Assembly (NCBI GenBank): GCA_001510575.1
Contig: LNGK01000010.1
Coordinates: 2,146,480-2,210,479, forward strand
Length of the DNA stretch: 64,000 bases
Source of the DNA: Knoxdaviesia capensis
Taxonomy: Eukaryota > Ascomycota > Sordariomycetes > Microascales > Gondwanamycetaceae
Direction of reading: 5' to 3'
Notes under the pieces: generated by a model
What the model was told of the DNA's origin: nothing
The model's input: the letters and a program-made list of their open reading frames with translations, nothing else
The model's database searches: none
Part shown: positions 1 through 10,986 of the stretch, in pieces
Layout: every line of letters starts with the position of its first letter
Numbering within the stretch: position 1 is the first letter of the stretch
Position numbers and translations under genes: made by a program

Positions 1-610
1 AAGTTGCTCAGATGCACGAGAAAGACAGCATCAATTTACAATTCTGCTAGACTATGGTGGTGTCAACTTGGTGTTTCGTTGTCTCCTGGGCTACCGCACC
101 CTGCCCTGGCCTAAAACCTCGATTATTCGTTTTTAGCGTACCGCATTTGCTCTGCATGCTGGCAGGGGCGTAGATGACGCTTAATCTTGAAAATATCACC
201 ACTTCGTCAGTTTACAGACAGCAAGAAAAAGGGGCAACCAGACCAGTTGGCTTGTGATGCAAGTGTGTGTACGAGTATGAAGGACATATGTACTGTACAC
301 TACGTTGGCTAAGCCATACAACGAAAAAAGGAAATTGTAATTGTAACCCACCCAGAGTTCTTGTCTCTCTCCGTTTCTGTCCCAGGCACATGTGGACGGA
401 TGGACATGCCGCCTCTCGAACAGAACAGAATGGTCCGGATGCACGAACCACCGACCGTGACTGCAGCCACTCTCGTAGTCGTTCCACCGCTCTATAAACC
501 CGCCTGCCTTTGCCTTGCGACTGCCGGCCAGATGGCCAGGAAGTATGCACATATTCCGGCTTGGTAGTGTTTGATAAATCTCCTGGCAACCACTGCCAGC
601 ACCTCACCCA

Positions 611-850
611 TCGCTCCTTCCCTTTGCCATCTTCACAATCGCTCCTTCCTGGGCTACTGGCATGTGTGTAAACTTTACATATCGCGATTGTGTATGTGTA
701 TTTCGAACCCCAAGAGTCTAGTGAGTTTGACTCGAAGCATGTTGTTAATTTCAAGATTCATAACAGCCGCTCCTTCGAATCACCGCGATGATGGCTTCAA
801 GGGTCGCCGTGGGATTTTCTTTTTCTTTTTTTCTTCTCTTTTCCTCTCCC
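611..850 (+). repeat. Direct repeat, copy A
   Basis: First copy of a roughly 240-bp direct repeat, the second being at 938-1195. Shared parts are two CGCTCCTTCC blocks, a block with TGTGTGTAAACTT, a long near-identical core around TTTCGAACCCCAAGAGTC, a block containing CACCGCGATGATGGCTTC, and a terminal T/C-rich tract. Copies differ by scattered substitutions and small indels. No protein or transposon feature is visible. Confidence 0.8.
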
Positions 851-937
851 CTATAAAGCCCTCCGGTTGAAAAGGGCACACACATAGTAACACGTTGAGC
901 GAAGAAGGAGCTCCTTATCACTCTTCTTCTGCCCTAA

Positions 938-1195
938 TCGCTCCTTCCCTTTCTATCTTCACGATCGCTCCTTCCCGGACTTCGCGCCTTCCCTAGAGGC
1001 ATACCATATGTGTGTAAACTTAACATGTCGCGATTGTGTATGTGTATTTCGAACCCCAAGAGTCTAGTGAGTTCGACTCGAAGCATGTTGTTGATTTCCA
1101 AATTCATAACAGCCTCTCCTTCGAATCACCGCGATGATGGCTTCAAGGGTCGCGGCCGTGGCTTTTTTTTTTCCTTTTCTTTTTTTCTATTTTCC
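938..1195 (+). repeat. Direct repeat, copy B
   Basis: Second copy of the repeat at 611-850, separated from it by about 90 bases and in the same orientation. The central 140 bases are nearly identical. The left part is longer, with an additional CTTCCC-containing segment. The nature of the repeat is unknown. Confidence 0.8.
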
Positions 1196-3202
1196 CTGCC
1201 ACGTATTTTTTTGCATATATATGTCCTGTGATATGATAGCCGCCCAGGACCAGAACCCAGAGCGGCCAGACCCAGCACCAAGGTAATCGTATCACAGACT
1301 CGGAGGATTTCTGTTCCCTGGTGCGCTATACCACATGCAATAATCGTCCGGGAGAGGTGGTCTTTTCCGCCTCGCTTTGGGTTGTGGCCTTGTCCGTTCT
1401 AGTCACACCGCAATTGGCTGCAGCGAGTGAGAAGTCCTCTTGTGATATCGGTTCAATAGTTCAACTGCCCTGTACCACCAACCACCCGGGAAGCCTAGTG
1501 GCACAGACTCTTCAGTAGTGCGTGACTGGACGTTGAAAATGGAACCTATAGGTAATTGTGTGTTTGTGTGTGAGGCTGCGTATGAGGTTACATTTGCTCC
1601 CCAATTTACCCGCCACCCTCAAAGTCTTTCCTCCAATATCCGTCTTTTGTGACTTCGCGCACCTGTGCGGGCGTCGCGGTGAGAGGAAACTGCTGGAGTG
1701 GGGTGGTTCCTCTGCTGCTCCCGCCTCACCCTGATCGTCGAAACTTTGGCCAGAGTATTATTAGGGCAACATCATGCTGTGATGCCAAAGGCACCCGCAC
1801 TTTCTCCGTATGCAGTCAAGTCTGCGTGCCACTGTCTCGGCCGGATGGGGCCTTGCTAATGCACGGAGTAGCGACTATGGCGGCGATGGGCAAAAGGAAA
1901 TATATCAGATCAATTCCCGACTAGGCTAGCACGGCTCTCAGTTGATGCATCACATTCTCAAGCGCAGCAAGATGGGGCTGGCAAACCTGTCATATGGGCG
2001 CTTCTTTTTCTTTTTTTCTTTTTCTCCAGTCCCCCTCCCCAGATCGTGCGCCCGCGCGCCATAGCCAAGATCCCGATGCAAGTGATATGTCTGATTGCCG
2101 CGAGTAGCCCTCCGGGCAAAATTCTCACAACCTGTCATGCGAGTATCTTGCCTAAACTGCCAGGCAGAGCGGCTCGTGTAAGTGGGATGGATGTGCAGAC
2201 CACGAGCTGAAGATTTCTGGGTTCAAAGAAAGCTGAAGATCTCAACCTGTCGACAGATTGGCTGGCCGCTATGCTCGCTCTGCCAGGCCTCCAGGCAGTA
2301 GGTATGTCACCTTACGCAGTGGCGGTGTAAGCAGGACAGCCTTACTCTGCATATAGCTGCTGCTCCGGGGCGACTTGGCACGCACTGCGTGACGTACAAC
2401 CCCGAGACCCAACGGCAGCCTTGGTCTCTTTGGCCGAGCATAAGCGCCGGGCTCACCGGACCCGGAGACCGGCAAGCGGCAAACACAGGCCGATGGTGGA
2501 CTTAGGGCGACGTGGAGGCTGTGGGAGACCTGCAGCAAAACAAAGGCAAGGACAGACTAAGTGGGTTGAAAATATGGAGGCTCTAGGCTACAAGGGGGGA
2601 CGAATTTACCGTGCTCCAGCCGGCACTACCACCAGCTCGCCCATGAACCTCTCGGCGCATAGACACGAGAAATCGGCCTCCGTCGTTAGCCCTCTTTTCC
2701 CACGGTGGGCTCTGTGGGTTCAGTCAGACGCCCACAGCTGGGTGTGCACAACAGCCAATATCAATCGGCGTGGAAGCTGGTGAAGCTGCCTAACTCGACC
2801 GCGCCGGATTGGCTGGAGGGGTCCTCCCAAACCTGTCAGATCGGATAATAGAAGCCACTCTTACACAGACACAGCCTGGCGATAAACGAGCAGCATGTGC
2901 GTGATAGAGTGGCAGGAGGGAGCCTCGCACTCACAACGCAATACCTGGTGAGGTAGTGATGATACAATGGATAGAGAAAGCCTCACGCCACACATCATCC
3001 CGATCCTGCACCGTACACCCCTTCTTAAGTATACCACATATACTCCAGCGGCCTAATAGATTGGCATCACTCTTCCCAAACACAAGAGGCCTGGCCCATG
3101 TTACTCCGGGACCTGTGCCTGGGATTTTTGTGGCACGGCTCCACGAAGAGTGTTTGCTCAGGAGACAAGACGTAGGAGAGTCGTAATGGGAATCCAGCCA
3201 GT

Positions 3203-3246
3203 CACACACCAGTCACACACACAATCTTGGTGTGTGTGTGTGTATG
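3203..3246. repeat. CA/TG inverted repeat with short loop
   Basis: A CACACACACA arm is followed after about seven bases by a TGTGTGTGTG arm, so the single strand could form a simple hairpin. It is probably a by-product of two neighbouring microsatellites. Confidence 0.5.
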
Positions 3247-5836
3247 TGGTCAATCCAAGCCAACCTCAACTGTCCCGTTCCATGCTGGCCAGTCCGTTCT
3301 AGGCCGGCCGTGTGGTCTATTCAAACCCACCCACCCCAAAATTGGTCATACAGCAAACAGAGTCCAGCGTCTCATCGGCAGGATTTTTATGGTCTTGAGA
3401 TTCTTATTTTTTTACTCAGAGACACCCCCCCCCTCTCTTTCGATGGCAGAGTGAGGACGTTGGATCGTGAATATGGATACAGGTGTTGGCCTCGTCTAAA
3501 ATAATATTTTTATTCTTTTTGTGATGCTCGCTCGGTGTTTGTTGGTCGTTTTGAATACGAGTGCTGGGAAGTTGTCCCACATGCACGGTAGCCCCAGAAT
3601 CATCAGGAAGAGCAGAACTCAGCTTGGGATTGGGTATGGTTCGGGAAATGTGACAGATGCGTCAAGGGGCGATTTCTTTTCGTCTTATTTGCTGTGGTAT
3701 TCTGCTGGTATCCTGGGATCCTACGACAAAGATGGAGCAGAGGAAATGTGCCTGCTTGATCCCACGGTGACTGTGTTCTATCAACTCGCTTATATGCGTA
3801 GGAAGTACAAATAATCATCGATATCCCATGTTTCTCTGCCCAAGATATTCCGGGTTTTGCCGTTGTCTTGTCACAAACGTGCTGCAGGAAGAACGTCCTG
3901 CACCCATCCTGTCTTCTCTCTCTTCCGTTGCCCGCCGCGCGTTCCTCCTTTTATCACATTCTCCGGCACTCCGCAGCCAGGTTCGGTGAGATCTCCCACC
4001 ACGACTCACCTGCACCAATCACCAAGCTCATCACGCCGTTCTCCCGTCCTGTCTTAGATTTTGTTCTGCCTGGTCTGACTCTCGCGAGTCTCAGGTCTTG
4101 AATTTTACCCTTTCTGTTTGTCTTGCCTGATTGGGTGTAGTTTTATCCCGCCATTCCGCCATCCCGCCGCCATCATCTTTTCGCCCATCAGGGTTTCTCC
4201 TTGTTCGCGCGCGAGAGCCTGTTCCCTGCCGGCTGATTACCATCCCACTGAAACTCTTTCCCGGACAGTAAGATTTGGAAATCGTCAATCGTCGAAATCT
4301 GGCTCTGCTGGACTTTTGCGATTTCCTCCGGCCTTTTCTTACTATACCTGCATTTCTTCCCCTTCTCTTTCATCCTTCGCCCTTCAGTCAATTTTTTTTT
4401 CTTTTTTCCTTTTTTTCTTCTTTCTTCTTATTCTTCTTTTTCTCTTTTTTCTTCCTGTGGTCTAGATCTGCCACGGTCCTTGCGCACACTCCAGTCGTCA
4501 ACTCAAGCTTATTTCGCCCACCATCCACGCCACGGACAAATTCGCAATTTCGGTGGCCGGTTCTAGATCCCTCGATTATCAATCTGGGAACAAACACCAT
4601 TGCCACGTTTAACGTTCGCTCTGTCCTGATTTAAACATTCGGCGGTTTTTCTTGTCGTTCTTTCCTCATCCGTGCGTCTTTTCGTCCTCTCGGCTGGTTC
4701 CTTCCCACCTGGCAGGAGGCAATATATCGTTACGACTGTCTATCTTCCGTGCTCCTTCCCCCGTGTGCCCCTGTGAAACTGCCCTCGCCAGGTACTTGCA
4801 CTTTGTGTGTTGGTCTTGTGTTGGATTTTCACTTCCTTCCTCGACTTGTCTGGATCGCTCCTGCCCGACTGTGATACCTTGGGTTCAACTGGCCTCCCCA
4901 ACAAAAAACAGATCTGTCGACATTGGATGAGCTTTCTTATCGATTCCGGCCACCAATCCGCCAATCTTTCCACCCAACTTCGCCAGGTGCAAACGCACTG
5001 CTGCATTACCAGTGATACTGTCACTGTTACACAACTGTTGACAGCCGTCAATACTGACACATCCGGCTTATCACCTTCAACGTGATTTCCCTGGAACTTG
5101 CTCTTTCCTCTTTCTTCCCCTTTTTCCTTCATTTTCCCTCTTTTCTCACTATTCTCACCTTCTTGGGAGCCTTTCTGTCATTTTCCTGCTTCTGCATACT
5201 CCCCTTGTCTTCAATTGTCTGTGGTCTCATCCACCCGGCTTCTGTACCAAACTTTGAGTTCCATGGACCACCACAAGCACCGTCAGAGTGTTACCGTCTC
5301 TTAGCTCTATTTGTCTCCCTGGTCCATTTATAGCAGCCAGCAACGCGTATGCCCAAGACTTCCTTTATATACTGATACCTCCCACAGCCTTCTCCTTCAT
5401 ATCACTTTTGGGTGTATACTTCGCGGTTGCCTCTTTTTCACACTTCACCTCGTCTCGCTCTTTCCTTCCTTTTCCTCACCCAAGAAGACTTTGACATGTC
5501 AAGTCCTGACTCATCTCTTACGTCTTGATTCTCTCTTTACTTTTACCCAAACAGCTGTGTTGCTTATCTCACCGCTTCTGCCTTCACTTCCTCTTCATTT
5601 CTCTTTCCTTCAACACCACCATCCCAAGTCCGGTTTTCTGCTTCTTCCATCACCATCTCCGTGGAAGAAAATTTCAGCCACGAACTTTTCAAGCCTCTTT
5701 ATTCTATCGCCGTTTTACTTGCATCTTCAGAACTGCATTTTCTGCCTTTGCTATCACCCCTACTTGATCGGCCTTGTGTAATAATACATCTTTTCTCTGC
5801 TCTGTTGCTTGCGTCGCTGCATTTGCCTCTGCCACG

Positions 5837-8744
5837 ATGGTAGAGCCCCCACCTTACCTTCAAACCCCTTTGGAGGCATATTCTCCAAATCTGGACTCAC
5901 CGCTACTGCTTGAATATTCTCGGTATATCTTCCCTTTTGTTACTTACGTCTACTTCCTCGGTGCCAGCCTCTATGCTGTGATCTCTCTGCAAACACTGAG
6001 AGCGGCCGAGATATCGAGAGTTCCACGGCTCGGAAACAAGACTGTCATCAACATCCTGGTGGTGATTTGCGCCTCGTACCTTTCCGAACTGGGCGTCATC
6101 GTTGGTTTCTCGATTCGTCACCGCGTGTGGCTTGGCCAGGAGGATGAAGTAGTCGGAATTCTTTCTCGTCTACTGGTTTTTGGCGTCCAGGCCGCTGCTC
6201 TATCCGGAGACGAGCATCCGGTCTGGCATCCGTTCTGGGGCTCGTGGATCATTGCGATTCTCTTCGAACCCGCTGTGGCTTTCCTCACTGTTTCCGTGAA
6301 CCACGGCTTCAGCAACGCCTCTCCGTTTGTTCTATCCAGCGCCATTCACTCCGGTATCCGGCTTATCTTATTTTCTGTGGTATCCACCTGTGTCTTGTTG
6401 GCTCCCAAGAATGCTACCGAACTTGCCGCCACCGGTGATCCCGAAACCCAGCCCTTGATCCCCAAGACGCCGGAGCAACAAGCTCAGGATGGCCAGGAAC
6501 CGGCCGGCAGCGGCTCTTCTTCGCCGACCTACGGGTCCACCACCAATACCGATGCTGATAGCTCCGACACCGAGACCAACGCCAATGGCGATTCAACCCC
6601 TGACAACGAAGATCCTCATATCAAAGCTCAACGCCTTAAGAGGGAGAAGCTTGAGAAGACTTTGAAAGAGCAGGGAAATTGGTTCTCCTATCTGAAGCGG
6701 TTCAAGGTGAGACAATAGAAACACGCTCCCTTCCTCCCCATGTCCAGTCTCAAGATGTCAAATACGGTCTCTAAAATGGATTACACTCACACTAACTCTT
6801 CTTTCACAATTATAGATTATCTGGCCATATGTCTGGCCCGTCGGAAACAAACAGCTGCAGATTCGTGCTGTCCTCGTCATCGTGTGTCTGCTTGCTGGAA
6901 ACGTCCTTACCCTTCTGATCCCCCGCCAGATTGGTATTATCATGGATTCCATCGCTGGAGTCGTCGATCAGCGTGTCTGGGTACAACTGCTCGTGTTTGC
7001 TGTTCTGAAGCTTGCAAACTCCGACTGCGGTATTGAGTTCCTGCGTCAATGGCTGTATTTCCCCATTGAGTTTTACTCGCGAGACTCACTGAATTGTATG
7101 GCCTACACGCACATCCTCGAGCTTTCTGCAGACTTTCACGACTCGCAGAGCACATCCGACGTCATGGCCGCAATCCGCGGTGGAGAAAACTTCTCTCGTA
7201 TTGTTGAACGGGTTGTTTTCGATGGTGTGACACGACTAGTTAATCTCTTCGTCGCAATCATATACCTTTCGATAACCTTTGGTCCTTATGAGGGCCTGAT
7301 TACCATCACCACTGGTACTCTCTACCTGCTTGTCACCTCTCGTCTCATTGCCAACATGAAGGTTGCCAGACAAGAAGTCATCGCCGCGTATTACGACGAG
7401 AACAAGGTCTTACACACCGGAGTTGATGGCTGGCAGACGGTTGTGTCTTTCAACCAGGCCTCGTACGAGTCCCAACGCTATTCGGATGCCGTCAAACTGT
7501 ATCTCACTAAGATCCGCGTTATCTACTTCCGTTGGTTCCGGACATCCGCTTTCCAGTCATCCGTGTTGCACTGTGGTCTTTTGGCCGGCTGCTTTTTGGC
7601 CGTCGCCAAGATTCAGGCCGGGACAGCCACCCCTGGTCAGTTTGCCATGCTTCTTATGTACTGGGGGCAACTTACGGGGCCGTTGATTTCACTCAGCCAG
7701 ATGGGACGAAGCATCAGCAGCGATCTCATGGAAGCCGAAAGACTCCTCGATATTCTCGTCAAAAAGCCCAGCGTTTTCAACAAGCCGGGTGCCTACCCAA
7801 TCAAGTTCCTCGCCGGGAATGTCGATTTTGATTCGGTTCAGTTTGGATACGATGGCAAGAAGCAGATCATCCAGGATGTGACCCTGCATGTTCCTGCTGG
7901 TCAGTCCGTGGCTTTTGTGGGTGCTACCGGCGCGGGCAAGTCCACCATCCTGAAACTTCTAGCCAGATTCTACGATGTCACCCAAGGCTCAATCCAAATC
8001 GATGGACAGGACGTCCGAGAGGTTGATATCTACAGCCTGAGACAACTGATTGGTTCTGTCCCTCAAACTCCCGTGTTGTTCAACGACACCATCCTGAACA
8101 ATGTTCGCTACGCCAAGATTGACGCAACTGATGACGATGTCTATGAAGCGTGCAAGGCCGCATGCATCCATGACAAGATCCTTACCTTCTCCCAAGGATA
8201 CCACACTCTGGTTGGAGAACGCGGCGTGAAGCTGTCTGGAGGCGAGCTGCAGCGAGTAGCCATTGCCCGAGCCATTTTGAAGAAGCCGGACATTGTTCTT
8301 CTCGATGAGGCAACCAGCGCGGTCGACACTGATACGGAGCAGAAGATCCAGGAGTCTCTCGCGCGTCTCTGTGAGGGCCGAACAACCTTCATCGTCGCCC
8401 ACAGACTCTCGACCATCATGAACGCTGATCGCATTGTCGTTGTTGATGACGGCAAGGTGGCCGAATCTGGCGATCACGAAACCCTCATCAAGGCGGGAGG
8501 GAAGTACGCTAGGCTCTGGTCCAAGCAGGTCTTCATCAAGCCCAAGAAGGATGAAGAAGCCGACGTGTCAGAGGTGTCAACCATTGTCAATGACATCTCA
8601 ACCGAAGAGACTGCGGCCGAGCTTGCCAAGATGAAGGCCGCATCATCAGTGAAGTCAGAGTCTGAAACTGAGGATGATTCTGCATCCGGCTCCAAGGAGA
8701 GTGGCTCATCGGATGACGCGAAGGAAAATAGCTCTTCCCTTTAG
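5837..8744 (+). CDS. HMT1-type vacuolar half ABC transporter
   Basis: Two exons, 5837-6706 and 6816-8744. The intron 6707-6815 has a GTGAGA donor, a CTAAC branch site and a TATAG acceptor, in phase 0. The product is 932 residues. The start is the ATG at 5837 (context CCACGATGG), giving MVEPPPYLQ. Residues about 25-210 form a hydrophobic multi-span N-terminal domain. A charged Ser/Thr/Asp linker follows (about 215-280), then a six-helix ABC membrane domain and a nucleotide-binding domain: Walker A GATGAGKST near 660, signature LSGGELQ near 763, Walker B IVLLDEAT near 783 and the switch histidine in VAHRLST near 819. This order (TMD0, TMD, NBD) is that of fungal HMT1/ABCB6-like half transporters, which act as dimers in the vacuolar membrane and move thiol peptides or metal complexes; substrate is inferred from the family. 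The tail after the NBD is acidic and Ser-rich and stops at TAG 8742-8744. Exons in the same phase follow immediately (8829-9932), so the true C-terminus is uncertain. Confidence 0.9.
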
Positions 8745-8828
8745 AAAGAGGTCAGCACTCTTCTCATCTCAACGTTTTGAGGGTAATATTTGCTAACTCT
8801 CAATTCACATGATGCTCTCAAACCTTAG

Positions 8829-9932
8829 GGATCCAAGCTCAACCCTTCTGCGCCATCTTTTACTCCTAAATCGCAGCCGGCACCCGTTGCCGCAAATATT
8901 CCAGCTCTACCGCCAGCTCTACCGCCGTCCTTTATTATTCCCCGATTCCCGCTCATTATCTCTCCTCAACGATCTCATGATCAGCCACAAGGAGTGCGAG
9001 TCTACAATTACCCCTCTGGATCTATGGTTGTTCCAAACCATTCACTCGGTGGAGTAAACCCGGCCCAGCTGTATTTTCCGATTGCACAAGTTTTCCCGTC
9101 AAACTGCATCCCTGTCTCTGCTTTCCATCCCCACCAGCCTTTGGCGATGCCGTCTCTGGGTTCTGTGGAAACAACCAACGTATCTGAGTTTGACGGCGAT
9201 AGCTCAGACGGGGACACTCCTACGTACAGGCGAGGACATCAAAAGTCATCGAGTGGTACGGCCATCTTTGCCCATTGCATGTGAAGGAAATCGACCTCAA
9301 ACATCTTGTGCTCAGCAACCTCTAACAATATGTCACCAATTTAGAACGCAGTGAATCCACAGCCATCGTAGCTCGAAGAGTTTTCCAGCAGCCGGTAAAG
9401 CTATACCAACCACACTACGCTCGGCGTACCAATACGCGCAGTGACCCGACCAGCTCCAAGGCGTCGGCTTCATCCACGGCAAAAGCGGATAAGGATGCCG
9501 CAGTGAGTCTCCATGTGCTACTATGTTGTACGCTGGCGGCTTATTAACAGGACTGACGAAGCTTCTTTCGTGCGCTATCAACAGGACGAGACACGACGAG
9601 TCTCTGTAGCCGGGCCACCAACACAGACCACAGCGGAGACCGATGCAGGCACAATTGGGCTAAGCCCGCCAAGACCAAATGAATCGAAGTTGGATTGTTT
9701 TGACCAGGTGCCAAAGACACCAACGTCCAAGTCGCCGGCGTCGCTGAACCGGGTGGCGGAAATGGACGAGAACGAGCCTCCGGCGGCCCGAAGTTGGAGC
9801 CCGGAAACCATTCGGTCTGGTTCTCCCCAGCCCCGCGCGCAAAGGGGTGGCAAGAATCAGGATTGGAGTCGCAGATTCCACGCAAACACCCTTCAAGCCC
9901 GGAAACGAAACGAAACAAAGCAGAAACACTGA
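8829..9932 (+). CDS. PAM2-containing disordered tail exons, probable 3' part of the ABC transporter gene
   Basis: Three exons, 8829-9255, 9345-9502 and 9585-9932, give 310 codons and a stop. The introns are 9256-9344 (GTACGG donor, TCTAAC branch, TTTAG acceptor) and 9503-9584 (GTGAGT donor, CTGAC, ACAG acceptor). The first exon opens at a TTAG acceptor (8827-8828) behind a GCTAAC branch site; its frame has a stop at exactly that point and no early ATG, so it is an internal exon. It starts with the residues SKLNPSAPSFTP, a close match to the PAM2 motif that binds the MLLE domain of poly(A)-binding protein. The rest is Pro/Ser-rich and then basic, without a fold I recognise. The phase fits the transporter frame. 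Possible joins are a GTGAAG donor at 8649 (a 180-base intron that removes the stop) or a GTCAGC donor at 8751 (a 78-base intron, but with the in-frame TAG retained). It could instead be a separate gene with an unseen 5' exon. Confidence 0.55.
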
Positions 9933-10986
9933 GCCGACCAAGATTGGATGGTCTTAAGTTGAAGTTGCACGTTATGTGCCCACCTCACGCCATGGCGATC
10001 AGTCTGCTCACTCCTGAATTTTAGGCCTTACAAGTCATCTTCCGCACTCTTCTTCCCGCTTCCAGTCCTTCTGCCGTTGACTTTGTCACAGGATGATTAT
10101 CTCGGGGAGAAACAGGCCTGTGGGTGACAATTCTCTCTTAATATTATGTATACAACCGGACTCGAAAAGTATTGGGATTTGATTTTATCTTCTTTTTTGT
10201 CGTTTCAACATTTTTTGTTCTCTCTCTTTTTAATTTGCTTTGTTTTGTTTCATTACCATTGACGGTATTTTCCAGGGGGGCTTGAGGACGGCGGTAATGG
10301 GGAGGGTCGAAACGAGTCTGGAATGCTTCACGAGGATGGCAGGACGGGTGGGATGAAGTATCTGTACGGTGATATTTGTAAATTGGGCAAGGCAACGAGC
10401 AGACACGGAAAGTTATTAACGAATTCACGATATGAACAATTACACGGACGTGGCATTTGTGAGTTCTGTGATGGGGAGGGATGTTCACAAACATCAGGAG
10501 GATACGGAGAAGAGGGTCATTATATGCTAGAGAATACTATTACCAAGACAACATTATTTAATTTACAGCATCACTAAGTACAGTGGCAAGATGTGAGCTG
10601 TTCTTAGAGTGAAGACAAGGTGAAATCATTCAAAGTATTTATTTAGTTTATTGTTTTTCGTTTCTGTTTCTATCGTGACGACAAAATCATAGGAGGGGGA
10701 TTGATAAATGTAAAAGAACGACCGGAGGGACCCAGAAGCATGCGAAACCGAGAAAGGGGGATTTGAGGAAGGGGAAGGGTTCAAAAGCACGAGAAGAAAT
10801 GAACCATGCATAGTGAGTCTACCAAAGACAGGAAAGGGACAGGGAGGCGGTTGAGATGGGGGGGTTCAACGAAAAGATATTAGAACGCAGGTGGGAAGAT
10901 GTCGCGGTGGTGGTGGCGCGAAAGAAGGGAGTGTCGTCGCATTGGGGTCAAACTCGCAGTGACGGTGTAGTCAGAGACGGAGTTGA
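9933..10986. other. Convergent intergenic region between the ABC transporter and SGT2
   Basis: This region holds the 3' flanks of two convergent genes. It contains T-rich and A-rich stretches suitable for 3' end formation on either strand. No coding region or RNA gene was recognised. Confidence 0.6.

Larger units (their letters stand above)
1..5836. other. Intergenic region upstream of the ABC transporter
   Basis: No open frame here resembles a protein I recognise; the open frames are short and low in complexity. The left part contains a diverged direct repeat (611-850 and 938-1195). From about 3,900 to 5,836 the + strand becomes strongly pyrimidine-rich, with many CTTTTC and TTCTTC runs, as in the leader and promoter regions of filamentous-fungal genes. 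The transcription start of the downstream transporter probably lies inside this CT-rich part, which holds several short upstream ATG frames. No tRNA or other RNA gene was seen. Confidence 0.6.

Noticed and set aside
700..1060. TTCGAACCCC segments resembling a reversed tRNA T loop
   Set aside because: The flanking bases do not form a T stem, and no anticodon or acceptor arm can be drawn; they belong to the direct repeat.
8742..8744. Stop-codon readthrough into the PAM2 tail
   Set aside because: Further in-frame stops (TGA, TAA) lie before 8829, so plain readthrough without splicing fails, and the TAG-A context is not a known leaky signal. It remains only as part of the splicing question.
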